A stretch of 32,387 nucleotides of DNA from a virus. The stretch spans positions 1 to 32,387 of the IMG/VR virus record IMGVR_UViG_3300004782_000003, one strand, 5' to 3'. Positions 7,886 through 16,619 of the stretch are shown here, one piece after another; position 1 is the first letter of the stretch; each line of letters opens with the position of its first letter. A program made the position numbers and the translations under genes. The notes below the pieces were generated by a model that saw nothing but the letters and a program-made list of their open reading frames with translations, did not search any database and was not told the DNA's origin.

Positions 7886-8321
7886 ATGCTGAATAATCAG
7901 TCTCTACAAATGTTGCGTTGTCATAAACTTTTAAATCAAAGTCAATTTGTAAAACTTCTTCGGTAACTGCTGAATAAGTAATTCCGCTTAAAGTTGCTGT
8001 GAAAACTAATTGTTTTCCACTTGTTCCTTTTAGTAAGTTAACAATTTTAACATCTGCTGTTGCTGCTGAACCTACTGCGTACTCTTTCGCAATTATAAAT
8101 TGTGCTACTGCGTCAGATTTTGCAAATTTGAAACTTGTTGACCAAGTTGGATCAATTGCAGTTTTAACATTGTTTGCTATTGCTGAACATAAATCATTCC
8201 AAGTATCTAATGTTTCTCCTTGGTCATAATCAAGGTTAAGTGGGCAAAGTTCTGTAAATGCTGGTGTCTCAGTTGCAGATATATCAAAAAATAATTTGAA
8301 TTTTGTTGCTGAACTTTCCAT
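7884..8321 (-). CDS. Major tail protein (tail tube)
   Basis: 145 aa, small, Thr- and Ala-rich beta protein (ESSATKFKLFFDISATETPAFTELC... GTSGKQLVFTATLSGITYSAVTEEVLQIDFDLKVYDNATF). It lies between the tail terminator (minor capsid 3-like) and the tail chaperones, the invariant place of the tube subunit, and is followed directly by a terminator as befits a highly expressed gene. The ribosome site GAGAGG precedes ATG 8321. It forms the tube hexamers stacked on the tape measure. Confidence 0.85.
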   Translation of the reverse strand: MESSATKFKLFFDISATETPAFTELCPLNLDYDQGETLDTWNDLCSAIANNVKTAIDPTWSTSFKFAKSDAVAQFIIAKEYAVGSAATADVKIVNLLKGTSGKQLVFTATLSGITYSAVTEEVLQIDFDLKVYDNATFVETDYSA

Positions 8322-8334
8322 AAAATCTTCCTCT

Positions 8335-8730
8335 CTATATTACCTTTGCGCGAAAAGTAATATTATATACATTTCGTTGGTTTTCGTCTTTTCCAACATA
8401 AGTTGGAGTGGTGTTTGCTAGTATCATAATAATTTTATTTCCTGTGCCAAACGATACATCTTGTTTTCTATCTAATGAATTATAAATTTCATCACATAGA
8501 GTTCTAGTTGTATTATCATTTTCGCTACCTCGGACAATAACTCTGAAAGTTTGGTCAAAGTAATTCACGCCACACAAGTTGTAATCTGGTGTACCACCTA
8601 ATAAGGTTACGGCACAAATGTTATCGCCCGTCTGGGGCAGTTGTGGGGTAAAAACTTGCGTAAGTACCAAACTTGTATTATCCGCAATAATGTTTCTAAT
8701 TTTAGTTATAAACGCTTCCGTATCTAACAT
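8335..8730 (-). CDS. Tail terminator / minor capsid protein 3-like
   Basis: 131 aa. The pattern LDTEAFITKIRNIIADNTSL...FTPQLPQTGDNICAVTLLGGTPDY...YFDQTFRVIVRGSENDNTTRTLCDEIYNSL is that of the minor capsid 3 family (PF12691-like), which caps the tail tube and joins it to the connector. It follows the minor capsid 1 and 2 homologues in the conserved order. A second role in head-tail joining is known for the fold. Confidence 0.8.
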   Translation of the reverse strand: MLDTEAFITKIRNIIADNTSLVLTQVFTPQLPQTGDNICAVTLLGGTPDYNLCGVNYFDQTFRVIVRGSENDNTTRTLCDEIYNSLDRKQDVSFGTGNKIIMILANTTPTYVGKDENQRNVYNITFRAKVI

Positions 8731-8734
8731 AACA

Positions 8735-9091
8735 TCACTCTTTCTTTTGTTGATTTATTATTTCGGCGATCATTTTTAAATATTTCGCCTTGTTTTCAAT
8801 TTTAGTTCGCTCAAACCATTGAGGAACTGCACTTCTATTACCTGGACCGGCATTTATACCACTCGTATAATATAACCAGCGCACTTGTGGGGCTTTAATA
8901 AGTATAAGACCTTTCTTGAAGTCGCTTCTAGTTTCTCCGCTGTCATACATAGTTTGCGTATCTATATACGTAAACTCTTTGCTGTCTTTATAATACTGCT
9001 TTGTAACTTTCGGCAATGCTTTTTCGACCGATTTTTTTACTACATCGTCCACCCACTTGAACGCTTGATTGAAACTAGTGAATTGCTTCAT
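8735..9091 (-). CDS. Neck protein / minor capsid protein 2-like
   Basis: 118 aa. It carries the minor capsid 2 (PF11114-like) features: a basic helical N-terminus (FKWVDDVVKKSVEKALPKVTKQYYKDSKEFTYIDTQTMYDSGE) and the late motif QVRWLYYTSGINAGPGNRSAVPQWFERTK. It shares one base with the upstream gene (9091) and is cotranslated with it. It is expected to act in head-tail joining, as an HK97 gp10-like completion protein. Confidence 0.8.
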   Translation of the reverse strand: MKQFTSFNQAFKWVDDVVKKSVEKALPKVTKQYYKDSKEFTYIDTQTMYDSGETRSDFKKGLILIKAPQVRWLYYTSGINAGPGNRSAVPQWFERTKIENKAKYLKMIAEIINQQKKE

Positions 9092-9420
9092 TATTTCAAC
9101 ATAATTTCGTAGTGGTGTGCCTTGTCCGTGTATAGTGTTTCAACATCAATAATATGGTAAATATGGCTATCAAATGTTATCTTGCTTCCCACAATAGGTT
9201 CTTCGGTAAATCCGCCCGAGTTTACTAAATCATAAAACATAAGCGCGTTGCCGATTATCTCGTTGCCGTCTAATGCTCTAAAACTTTGCTTTTTCTTTTC
9301 AATGCGTATATCAGTTAAACTGACATTTGCGCCGAATGAAATTCCCTCGCCCGTATCTCCTAAATACTTATTATATGTCGCTGTGTGTATTAAAAGATTT
9401 TTCGGAATTGGTTTTACCAA
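9091..9420 (-). CDS. Head closure / minor capsid protein 1-like
   Basis: 109 aa starting at TTG 9420 with GGAGG ten bases upstream. KPIPKNLLIHTATYNKYLGDTGEGISFGANVSLTDIRIEKKKQSFRALDGNEIIGNALMFYDLVNSGGFTEEPIVGSKITFDSHIYHI is a typical minor capsid 1 (PF10665-like) head-closure sequence. It seals the connector after packaging and offers the tail docking face. It overlaps the small gene 9371-9532 in another frame. Confidence 0.8.
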   Translation of the reverse strand: MVKPIPKNLLIHTATYNKYLGDTGEGISFGANVSLTDIRIEKKKQSFRALDGNEIIGNALMFYDLVNSGGFTEEPIVGSKITFDSHIYHIIDVETLYTDKAHHYEIMLK

Positions 9421-9532
9421 TTTTCTTGTCCTCCAACACTTTCCAACCCGCCATTAAATACCATTTTAAAGCCCCCTCAGGCACTTCTCTTATTACTGCT
9501 CCTATTTTTACCTTGAACATTTTATCTTTCAT
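9371..9532 (-). CDS. Small connector-region protein
   Basis: 53 aa. The start is fixed by AAGGAGGGTC before ATG 9532, in an ATGA overlap with the stop of the upstream connector gene. Sequence: MKDKMFKVKIGAVIREVPEG, then ALKWYLMAGWKVLEDKKIGK, ending in a frame-shifted overlap (48 bases) with the head closure gene. The VPEGALKWYLMAGWKVLE core looks like a real small domain of the kind placed between adaptor and head-closure genes in Bacillota siphoviruses. Function is unknown. Confidence 0.7.
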   Translation of the reverse strand: MKDKMFKVKIGAVIREVPEGALKWYLMAGWKVLEDKKIGKTNSEKSFNTHSDI

Positions 9533-9894
9533 ATGACCCTCCTTGTAAGCCCTGCGTCAACAAGATATCTTCTCGACTTCGGACTTATTTTATAGTAGCC
9601 ATCTTTTCCCGCTGTGTTTCCCTGCGCTGATGAAAATTTGCCAATTGTAAAACTTTCGCTATCATAACTATTATCGTCGTTTTCTTCATTGAATAAAACT
9701 TGATAAGCAGTCGCTAGCTTTAAATTTGTAGGAGCGTTAGAAGTGTCGTAAAGATTATAATTGTCGCGCATATGATATTTCATCAATTCGCTCGCCTCGT
9801 AAATTTTTATATTATCCGAAGCTGTATAACTTGACACTCCTAGTATTTCATTTAATTCGGCATAAGTTATATATGCTGTTCTTGTAATTGCCAT
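9529..9894 (-). CDS. Head-tail adaptor (gp6/gp15-like connector)
   Basis: 121 aa, mostly helical, with ITYAELNEILGVSSYTASDNIKIYEASELMKYHMRDNY and a tyrosine-rich tail. It directly follows the major capsid gene. This matches the DNA-packaging adaptor family (HK97 gp6 / SPP1 gp15), which forms a ring under the portal after DNA packaging. Family identification is by size, helical content and order. Confidence 0.75.
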   Translation of the reverse strand: MAITRTAYITYAELNEILGVSSYTASDNIKIYEASELMKYHMRDNYNLYDTSNAPTNLKLATAYQVLFNEENDDNSYDSESFTIGKFSSAQGNTAGKDGYYKISPKSRRYLVDAGLTRRVI

Positions 9895-9925
9895 ATTACC
9901 ACTCCTTTATTTGTGTTTTAGTTAA

Positions 9926-10756
9926 TTACGCTGCTCCGTTATCAACTTGGATTAAAGTAGGTCTAACTGCCCCAGTTACATAAGCCCAACGACCTTGTAC
10001 TGCTGCGTCTCCGATATAAGTTCCTGAACCATCTAATGATTGGATCATTACTTCTCTTGTGAAAGCCATTCCGAATACGAATGCTCTTTCTTGCATTGCT
10101 ATAATGTTAGTTCCTGCTGGAAGTAAAGTTGTAACGAATACGTCAAATCCTAAAACACGTCCAATGTAACCATCAGTTTGAATGCTATCTCCACGAGTTG
10201 TATCTAAAACTAATTTGCTATCTACTGATAACATAAGTCCTTGAACTTCTGGTGTAATTACTAATGCGCGTCCTTTTTGAGGTGCTTTTGCATTATCTAA
10301 TGCTACTTTAAGAGCTATGATTTTTCCGTAAAGGTTTGCTGCTGTTGGTGCTGCTCCTGCTGCTGCTACTAATTCAGTTCCGTCAGCTTCCATTTTGATA
10401 AATCCATCTTTGTCAATTTGCTCACCAGCTGAACCCATCGCTGCCATAAGTCTTTGAACTACGTAATCTGATGGTGCAGTTTCTACTGTGAACCCATCCA
10501 TAATTTCGTTGATTGCTTTTTCTTTAAGGTTTGCGATTGTTACATAAGCACTTCCGTCTGCTGATAAAGCAACGCCAGTACCTGGAACATAGTCAGCTAT
10601 TGTTGCAAGTTCATTTACATAAACTTTAACGTTAGTTGAACCAGGAGTTCCCACGATATCTTTTCTTGAAACTTGTCTAATAATTGAACTTTCTGCTAAT
10701 ACTTCTTCCGAGATATTTGAATACCCCTCAACTTTTCTTGCTGTTGTTACTGCCAT
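9926..10756 (-). CDS. Major capsid protein (HK97 fold)
   Basis: 276 aa. The N-arm region TTARKVEGYSNISEEVLAESSIIRQVSRKDIVGTPGSTNVKVYVNELA leads to an E-loop-like segment and the P/A domain end MQERAFVFGMAFTREVMIQSLDGSGTYIGDAAVQGRWAYVTGAVRP, all typical of HK97-like capsid proteins. The scaffold gene is just upstream and the adaptor just downstream. The gene has strong ribosome sites and a preference for GCT/ACT/GTT codons with few rare ones, fitting very high expression. At 276 residues it is small for the family, so no separate delta domain is expected. Confidence 0.9.
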   Translation of the reverse strand: MAVTTARKVEGYSNISEEVLAESSIIRQVSRKDIVGTPGSTNVKVYVNELATIADYVPGTGVALSADGSAYVTIANLKEKAINEIMDGFTVETAPSDYVVQRLMAAMGSAGEQIDKDGFIKMEADGTELVAAAGAAPTAANLYGKIIALKVALDNAKAPQKGRALVITPEVQGLMLSVDSKLVLDTTRGDSIQTDGYIGRVLGFDVFVTTLLPAGTNIIAMQERAFVFGMAFTREVMIQSLDGSGTYIGDAAVQGRWAYVTGAVRPTLIQVDNGAA

Positions 10757-10776
10757 AATATTTCATCTCCTATTTC

Positions 10777-11337
10777 TTATTTTTTAAGTTTTTTATATGC
10801 CTCTAAAAATGAACTATCTTCTTTTCGCTGATAAGTTTCATCTTGTTTTTCCACTCCGACTTTCGGCATAGTTTTTTTAAGTTCCGGCAATTCTTCTTCA
10901 ATTACTTTTGCAATTCTATTCTGCAATTCTTCATTGTTGATACCAGCCTCATTAAATAAGTCGTTCGTGTCGATTAGTTTTTTAACTAATCCCAGTTTGC
11001 TCGTGTCAACTTCTAATGATGATAAAGTAGTCTTGATACTTTCATCTAGTTTAGTTTCCTGAACTTGTTTCTCTAATGTTGTGTATTTCGTTTTCCAGTC
11101 TTCAAGTTCTTCCGATTTTCTTTCTAAATCCGTTTTTTGTGCTTCTTGAAGTTCTTTAACTTTTTTAAGTCCATCTTTCGCACTTTTAACATCTTCGATA
11201 CCCAATTCTTTTAGTAATTGTTCTTGTGCCGATTTTCTTTCTTTGGCAATAAGTCCGTTTACTTGCGATTGCGGTAACATTTCCTCTGATTTCGTTTCTA
11301 CAACTGGTTCAGTAACCAAAGTTTCGTTATTTTCCAT
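10777..11337 (-). CDS. Capsid scaffold protein (Gp20-like)
   Basis: 186 aa, highly charged and coiled-coil through residues 25-100 (AKERKSAQEQLLKELGIEDVKSAKDGLKKVKELQEAQK...), with a C-terminal basic tail ending AYKKLKK. It lies immediately before the major capsid gene. The composition and position match the phage scaffold / minor structural Gp20 family; the basic C-terminus is what usually contacts the capsid protein. A GGAGGAGGAGG ribosome site precedes it, with a small hairpin (CCGA/TCGG) just upstream. Confidence 0.85.
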   Translation of the reverse strand: MENNETLVTEPVVETKSEEMLPQSQVNGLIAKERKSAQEQLLKELGIEDVKSAKDGLKKVKELQEAQKTDLERKSEELEDWKTKYTTLEKQVQETKLDESIKTTLSSLEVDTSKLGLVKKLIDTNDLFNEAGINNEELQNRIAKVIEEELPELKKTMPKVGVEKQDETYQRKEDSSFLEAYKKLKK

Positions 11338-11416
11338 AACTTGCCTCCTCCTCCGATTAAAGTGTCGGTAACTATGTGTTCCTCATACCTACAAAGCCGA
11401 TAAGTGGGCTTGATTT

Positions 11417-12112
11417 TTATAATCCGTTTTCGTACCAAGAGTGTGTTAAATTAACATTGTTGACAACTCCAACTAGGTTTTGCATTGTTAATAAATATTT
11501 TGTATTCTTTTTAAAAATAACTTCATTTTTTCTTTCAACGCTTCCGCCGACTCTTTGTCCTGCTCCACCAGCAACACCAATTCTTCCACATCTTAGTTTA
11601 GTTGCTCCAACAGTTGATATGCCCGTTGGATTTAATCTCATTGTTGCTGTTGATGTATTGCTTGATAAACGATTATTGTTTAATAATAATTGTAATGTTC
11701 CATTTGCGTTTGCAGTTATTGTTTCATAAGTTTCATAAACAAGCGCTCCGTCGTTCGCAGTAATATCAAATATCATATGCAATCCCTTGTCGCCCGTTTC
11801 AATTACCCAATTCCAAGTTGTATTTGCAGGTATTGGCAAACATTGTGTATTAAAGAAGTGATATCCTTTATGTATAAACCAGTGCTCTACATCAAGTGTT
11901 GCTATTGAATTGGAAATATCTTTGGCATTTTCTAAAACTAATGCCGTTCTTTCCATTTCTTGTCCGAACGACTTCATTGTTATTTCGCCATTTGCTAAAT
12001 AAGGCAATAAACTTGGTGCGATGTCCGGAGACATCTCTGCGTTTTCGGTATCTAAATAACCATTTTGTGTTAGCACATCGCCGACTTCTAGTCCGTGTGA
12101 TTTATTTCTCAT
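11417..12112 (-). CDS. Head-associated beta-sandwich protein, possible decoration protein
   Basis: 231 aa. The N-terminal 60 residues are polar and helical; from about 80 the protein is a beta sandwich with GYHFFNTQCLPIPANTTWNWVIETGDKGLHMIFDI and NNNRLSSNTSTATMRLNPTG, ending LTHSWYENGL. I recognise this as a widespread uncharacterised phage structural family found near capsid genes, from memory only. It lies between the minor head protein and scaffold genes, so it is probably a capsid decoration or head-fibre component. No enzymatic motif is visible. Confidence 0.55.
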   Translation of the reverse strand: MRNKSHGLEVGDVLTQNGYLDTENAEMSPDIAPSLLPYLANGEITMKSFGQEMERTALVLENAKDISNSIATLDVEHWFIHKGYHFFNTQCLPIPANTTWNWVIETGDKGLHMIFDITANDGALVYETYETITANANGTLQLLLNNNRLSSNTSTATMRLNPTGISTVGATKLRCGRIGVAGGAGQRVGGSVERKNEVIFKKNTKYLLTMQNLVGVVNNVNLTHSWYENGL

Positions 12113-12129
12113 TTTTCCCCATCTCCTAT

Positions 12130-12909
12130 TTATTCATCAATTACATCTACACGCATAATGCAATGACAGTTAATATCTTGGTTCGCTTTTCCAAAGTGCT
12201 GGGGTGCTATTGTTTTTATGCCACCTACATTAAACATAGTGTCGCGACCTTTGACAGTCTGACCGTTTGCATTCTTGTGTGTTTCTCTCGCTTCTTCTCC
12301 GCGCCCTGTGTGTATCCAAGTTTTTTTAATATTTAAATCTTTTGTCGCTTCAAGTTGTGCTTCTGATTTATAAAAGTTTTTCTCGGTAATTGCGATTGAT
12401 TTCGCCTTGCCTTTACTGTAACCATATAAGCGTTGAAGTTCTTTCGCTGTTTGCTTATAATTTTTGCCGTCGCGATACATCTGCATTACTGTATTTTGTA
12501 CTCGTTTGTTTAAAATCTTGGCATTGCCTTTTATAACTTGCTTGATTTTTATCTTTTGCTGGCGTTGTTTTATCAACTTATCAACTATGGCATTCCACTC
12601 TTTAACAGATATAGCCTTTTTTGGCACTTTTAAGCCTTTTTTAGCGAAGTTAAAGTATTTATTAACCCCAAACATCACTTTATAACTTCCGTCCATTGTG
12701 ATGGCTAAATTGCGTTCCCACAGTACTAATAAAATTGGGAGGATTAACTTTAACGAATTTTTTACTTCTTTTTCGTTAGTTAATTCCCCGTCCTTATTAT
12801 ATTCCGGCTCTGCTATTGGTAAGTCTAGTTTGGCATAATTGTCATCAATATTCTTCAACATCAATTTCGTTTCTTCGTTGTCTAATTTTTCCAATTCCTT
12901 TTCAGTCAT
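12130..12909 (-). CDS. Minor head protein (Mu gpF / SPP1 gp7-like)
   Basis: 259 aa. The C-terminal third carries the Mu-F signature: SIAITEKNFYKSEAQLEATKDL, then ARETHKNANGQTVKGRDTMFNVGG and APQHFGKANQDINCHCIMRV, with the conserved His and NCHC cysteines. The N-terminal part is helical and charged. It directly follows the portal gene, as in SPP1. Such proteins enter the procapsid with the portal and affect DNA ejection. Confidence 0.85.
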   Translation of the reverse strand: MTEKELEKLDNEETKLMLKNIDDNYAKLDLPIAEPEYNKDGELTNEKEVKNSLKLILPILLVLWERNLAITMDGSYKVMFGVNKYFNFAKKGLKVPKKAISVKEWNAIVDKLIKQRQQKIKIKQVIKGNAKILNKRVQNTVMQMYRDGKNYKQTAKELQRLYGYSKGKAKSIAITEKNFYKSEAQLEATKDLNIKKTWIHTGRGEEARETHKNANGQTVKGRDTMFNVGGIKTIAPQHFGKANQDINCHCIMRVDVIDE

Positions 12910-12922
12910 TTTGTATCACTCC

Positions 12923-14362
12923 TTATTCGGTAGTGTTTTCTTCTTCCTCGAAAGTTACATTTCCATTGTTGGTAAGTATACGCACTTTATCTTCTTCGCT
13001 TAATTCATCGCCATAAACATCGTCAAGCGCTTTCTCGTTATCAATAATGCTCGCGTCTATCAACATTTTAACTTCTTCAATTACTTCTTTTCTACTTGGT
13101 GTGATATACTCGCCGAATTTAACTTCAACATACATTTCTTTCTTATCAATGCCATGCACATTTAATAATAGTAAGAATAGTTTTTCCAAAAATTCTTCCC
13201 AAGTTTCAATCATATTCTTTCTTGTTCTTAATGAAACAACTTCGCGTCTTGCGATATTTTCGCCCGATGCATTTGCTCCTGTGTTTTCATCAATACCAAC
13301 AGTGATTGGAGATAGTCCAAATCCCGCTAAAATATTGTTCGTGATTGCGTTGATCGCTTTTGTATATTCTTCGGTTCTTATTGCTGGCTGATTATGTGTA
13401 ATTTCGCTTTTCGCTGTTTCGCGTAAATCCGTACCAGTAACAACATATTTCTTTTTAAATGCGTTGAACTGCTTGTTGTCCATTAAAATGTCCGGTACAT
13501 AAGTTTCAGCGCGTCCATTTCTTATTTCATCACTTAATTGCGACCAAGTTTCATCTAAACTATCGAACTCGGCAATAAGCCCCTCATAATCGCTCTTGTT
13601 GGCAACTTTTTCCATCGCCCACATTTGATTGTTTGGGATTATTACGTTTACAATGTCCGCCGTTTCCGGTAGCGCATTCATATTTACTTCCGTAAGTCCG
13701 TGTTGTGTTTTTTTGTAAAGATTATATTTAACATAGCCTTTTCCATAATGCTCGTGAAGTTCAAACTTCCCGTCATCGTATTTTTCAATGAATATTAACT
13801 CTTGTAAACGTCCGCGTTTATAAACTGCTCTATAAGATAGTGGACTATACTTCTCAATTATCGGGTATTCGCTAATTTCTTTATCAATACTTATTTTAAC
13901 TGCAAATCTTCCAGCCCAACTTTCGGTAGTAATCATATTAGTTACTTGTTTTCTAAAATCATTGTCGTCAAGTATATCTTCTAAAACGATAGTTTCTTTT
14001 TCAACTTCTTTTTCTTTCATCATTACTTTATAATCCATACCGCCACTTTGTAGCAAGTTAGATTTTGCGTAAGAGCAGAAGCTTGGAAGTCCACTGTGTA
14101 TAATTCTCATTGTTGCGTCAAGGTTTGAATAATAATAACTTGACTTCGTATCAATTGTTAATGAACTTTGTGTTCTAGTGGCATAAAAGTCGGCTAGCAA
14201 CTCCTCATTACCTAAAAACCACAAATATCGTTCTTGTAAATTGTATAACTCATTTTGCATTGCTAACTTCGGCATAGAACCACCACTTTCTCTTGAATAA
14301 TTTTGAATATACGGATAAAGGAAGTTTGTTATTCCTTGCCCGAACTTATCTTTTAAATTCAT
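12923..14362 (-). CDS. Portal protein (SPP1 gp6-like)
   Basis: 479 aa, the usual length for SPP1-type portals. The N-terminal region (LYNLQERYLWFLGNEELLADFYATRTQ) and the stem region near residue 320-360 (TNNILAGFGLSPITVGIDENTGANASGENIARREVVSLRTRKNMIETWEEFLEKL) are characteristic. It forms the dodecameric packaging channel and lies directly after the large terminase gene. The tail is acidic (TFEEEENTTE). Confidence 0.92.
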   Translation of the reverse strand: MNLKDKFGQGITNFLYPYIQNYSRESGGSMPKLAMQNELYNLQERYLWFLGNEELLADFYATRTQSSLTIDTKSSYYYSNLDATMRIIHSGLPSFCSYAKSNLLQSGGMDYKVMMKEKEVEKETIVLEDILDDNDFRKQVTNMITTESWAGRFAVKISIDKEISEYPIIEKYSPLSYRAVYKRGRLQELIFIEKYDDGKFELHEHYGKGYVKYNLYKKTQHGLTEVNMNALPETADIVNVIIPNNQMWAMEKVANKSDYEGLIAEFDSLDETWSQLSDEIRNGRAETYVPDILMDNKQFNAFKKKYVVTGTDLRETAKSEITHNQPAIRTEEYTKAINAITNNILAGFGLSPITVGIDENTGANASGENIARREVVSLRTRKNMIETWEEFLEKLFLLLLNVHGIDKKEMYVEVKFGEYITPSRKEVIEEVKMLIDASIIDNEKALDDVYGDELSEEDKVRILTNNGNVTFEEEENTTE

Positions 14363-14366
14363 ATAA

Positions 14367-15668
14367 TCACTTCCCTATCTCATTTTTGTAAGGTAGCCAC
14401 CCATATTGTCCTGCTTGTATAAGGTGGTCGTTTCCGTCTTCTGGTTCATCTTTCGTTTCTTTCCACGAATAAATGTTCAATTCTTTTTGCATTGGCTTCG
14501 TATCTTCTTCAACAAGGAAGAATTTTCCGATAGCGAACCAACCGCTTTGCATATTTATACGGTCAATATTCTTTGTTTTTTTGTAAGCGTCGAATACGTT
14601 GTATATCTTGCCCGTCATTTTTATATATTTACGAACTTCTAATATAGTCGCTTGATCCGCGCTGTCTATAAATATATTTTTAGTAAAGCCCCATTTTTCA
14701 AAACACATTTGTAAAAATAAATCTATCTTGACCGGCATATCGCTCGGCGTTAGTGGGACGACTAAATCTTTGTTGTTATATTCTCGGCAGTCTAGGACAA
14801 CCCACTCGTTGTCGGTAGTTAAACCGCCATAAACAAGTGCGAATGTATCTTTTGAATTGCTTGAATAAGATGTGTCAACTCCAAGGCTGAATAGTTTATA
14901 AGACTTTTTCTTTGCTTCTTCGCGTGTGATTAAATGGCGTGCTTCAAGATTAAATATCAATCCGCTTGCTCGACCGCGCAATCCCAACACTTTATTTTTA
15001 TAAATCTTTGTTCCTTTCGGATAAGACCTTATCTTCTTTTCTTTTTGTTCTTGTGTAAGTCCGGCATTATCATCAAACATAAAATACCAGTGTACCCAAC
15101 CATTTTCGGCTGGCTCATTTAACATCTCTAATAATTCCGTCGGATAATCTTTTTCATATTCCGGTAATGGTCTTGACTTGTTGATATACTCTTTATAAAC
15201 ATCTAAATCGGGATTGTCCGGATTTAATGTCGCCATAAGATAATCACAACGTCCTGATACTTCTCTTAAATAGTCCATATCTGCAATGTTGACCTCATCT
15301 ATATAAACGCAACCAACTTGACCACCAAGGACTTTTTTCCATCTTGCTCGGTCGGAGTATCCTAAAACATATATGATTTTATTCTTTATTTGTAAGTGGG
15401 GCATATTGATTGGTCCTCGACCATTTCCATAATATGCAATGTTGTCGCCAAACACATCGAGTATTCCCAACTCGGCATTGATAATATTTTTTTCAATAAC
15501 TCCTAAATCAAGTCCGCTCAATATATGGTCTTTTTTATCACTTTTTAATACTTGGAATATGTATTTAATAACGCCTGTTGTTGTTTTACCACTTGCAGTC
15601 GAACCTTCAAGGAACTCGAACTCGGCGTCCGTCTTTAAAAAATGCTTGTATTTATCACTAAATTCCAT
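14367..15668 (-). CDS. terL: Terminase large subunit
   Basis: 433 aa. It powers DNA packaging and cuts the concatemer. The ATPase part shows Walker A GSTASGKT (22-29) and Walker B GCVYIDEV (119-126). The C-terminal RNase H-like nuclease shows acidic residues in LGVDTSYS (D265), FIDSADQA (D335, D338) and DGNDHLIQAGQYGW (D414). It is of the terminase_6 / Xtm-like group. All motifs are in normal order, unlike the permuted enzymes elsewhere in the window. It is 4 bases from TerS and 4 from the portal. Confidence 0.95.
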   Translation of the reverse strand: MEFSDKYKHFLKTDAEFEFLEGSTASGKTTTGVIKYIFQVLKSDKKDHILSGLDLGVIEKNIINAELGILDVFGDNIAYYGNGRGPINMPHLQIKNKIIYVLGYSDRARWKKVLGGQVGCVYIDEVNIADMDYLREVSGRCDYLMATLNPDNPDLDVYKEYINKSRPLPEYEKDYPTELLEMLNEPAENGWVHWYFMFDDNAGLTQEQKEKKIRSYPKGTKIYKNKVLGLRGRASGLIFNLEARHLITREEAKKKSYKLFSLGVDTSYSSNSKDTFALVYGGLTTDNEWVVLDCREYNNKDLVVPLTPSDMPVKIDLFLQMCFEKWGFTKNIFIDSADQATILEVRKYIKMTGKIYNVFDAYKKTKNIDRINMQSGWFAIGKFFLVEEDTKPMQKELNIYSWKETKDEPEDGNDHLIQAGQYGWLPYKNEIGK

Positions 15669-15672
15669 ATCA

Positions 15673-15996
15673 TCACTTCATCGCTTTTAAAATATCGTCC
15701 AATTTTCCGTCATTAAATTCGATTTTACTTTCGCTGCGGTCAACTGGTTTCTCGCCTATTGTATCTCTCAATACCTCGAAAGCTTTGACGTTTCCGTTAA
15801 GTGCCTCGCCGATAAGTGCCATTGATACTTTTTCTTGCGTGTCGCCCATTTGTAAAAGTTTGATTAAATCGTGTTTTAATAAAGTGTTGCGCTTGCGTGC
15901 AATGTGAGAGGCATATGCTCCCTTGCTTTGTATCGCTTTTACTTCTTCTGGGTCTCTTTGGTTTAATGGTATCAAATTATTATTAACTCCTGCCAC
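15673..15996 (-). CDS. terS: Terminase small subunit
   Basis: 107 aa from GTG 15996. I chose this start because GAGGTGG lies 7-8 bases upstream and the product begins MAGVNNNLIPLNQRDPEE, a natural N-terminus, whereas upstream starts lack ribosome sites and would fall near the sigma-factor terminator. The helical core (KHDLIKLLQMGDTQEKVSMALIGEALNGNVKAFEVLRDTIGEKPVDRSE) matches small-terminase-like proteins placed before TerL. It recognises phage DNA for packaging. Confidence 0.7.
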   Translation of the reverse strand: MAGVNNNLIPLNQRDPEEVKAIQSKGAYASHIARKRNTLLKHDLIKLLQMGDTQEKVSMALIGEALNGNVKAFEVLRDTIGEKPVDRSESKIEFNDGKLDDILKAMK

Positions 15997-16060
15997 ATTT
16001 CCACCTCGCTTTTTTTTACCCTCTACTATTAAATTACCCATAACAAAATAAAAAGGCAAC

Positions 16061-16084
16061 AAAAAAAGTGTATTTTCTACACTT
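16061..16084 (-). terminator. Terminator after the sigma factor gene
   Basis: Minus-strand stem AAGTGTA / TACACTT (7 perfect pairs, 16084-16078 with 16072-16066), loop GAAAA, followed by seven T. It begins at the sigma gene stop codon. It would separate the metallophosphoesterase-sigma transcript from the terminase and structural operon. The next 80 bases must then carry a structural-operon promoter, read-through, or a site used by the phage sigma factor. Confidence 0.85.
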
Positions 16085-16619
16085 AATTGTTATTTATCGT
16101 TGATTTTATCTTTTTCATTGCCTTGTTATTTATATTTGTAATATGTGTTTGTGATAATTCGTACTTTTCAGCTAACTGCTTGCGTGAAAGGTTAGCACTT
16201 CGCAAGTTCCACATATTAGTCAAAACATCTTGCTCTCGGTCGGTTAATAGAGATATGGCGTTGTATAATTCTTTTTTTGTTTCATCAAACACCATATCGT
16301 CCTCTATTTTGCCATTTTCAGCCATTTCTAGCGACTTTAAATCGTTTTGAGTATAAATACACTCGTCGAGGCTAACATCTGTCCTAAGGCGTTTTTGTGC
16401 TGTTTCTCGCTTTATCTCTTTTAGCAATTCATTCTCCATACATTTATAAACGTAATTGGAAAATGTCGATTTATTCTCATCGTAGCTGTTCAGCGCCTTG
16501 GCATAGCCGATATAACATATGTCCAAGTAGTCGTCTTTCTTATCATACAAGTGATATTTCTTCAAAATAGAGAACATCAGCGGGTGGTAGTCTTTCTCTT
16601 TGTAGTCATCAGTTCTCAT
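16083..16619 (-). CDS. Phage-encoded sigma-70 family RNA polymerase sigma factor
   Basis: 178 aa. Region 2 is seen at about 25-75 (KDDYLDICYIGYAKALNSYDENKSTFSNYVYKCMENELLKEIKRE). Region 4 with its helix-turn-helix is at 120-172 (LLTDREQDVLTNMWNL then LSRKQLAEKYELSQTHITNINNKAMKKIK). It would redirect host RNA polymerase to phage promoters, most simply the structural operon that begins just downstream. The start overlaps the upstream stop (ATGA). A strong terminator follows. The length fits compact sigma factors lacking region 3. Confidence 0.85.
   Translation of the reverse strand: MRTDDYKEKDYHPLMFSILKKYHLYDKKDDYLDICYIGYAKALNSYDENKSTFSNYVYKCMENELLKEIKRETAQKRLRTDVSLDECIYTQNDLKSLEMAENGKIEDDMVFDETKKELYNAISLLTDREQDVLTNMWNLRSANLSRKQLAEKYELSQTHITNINNKAMKKIKSTINNN

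Noticed and set aside
11390-11416. Hairpin AAGCC/GGCTT before the scaffold gene as a terminator
   Set aside because: No T-tract follows the stem; at most an mRNA structure.
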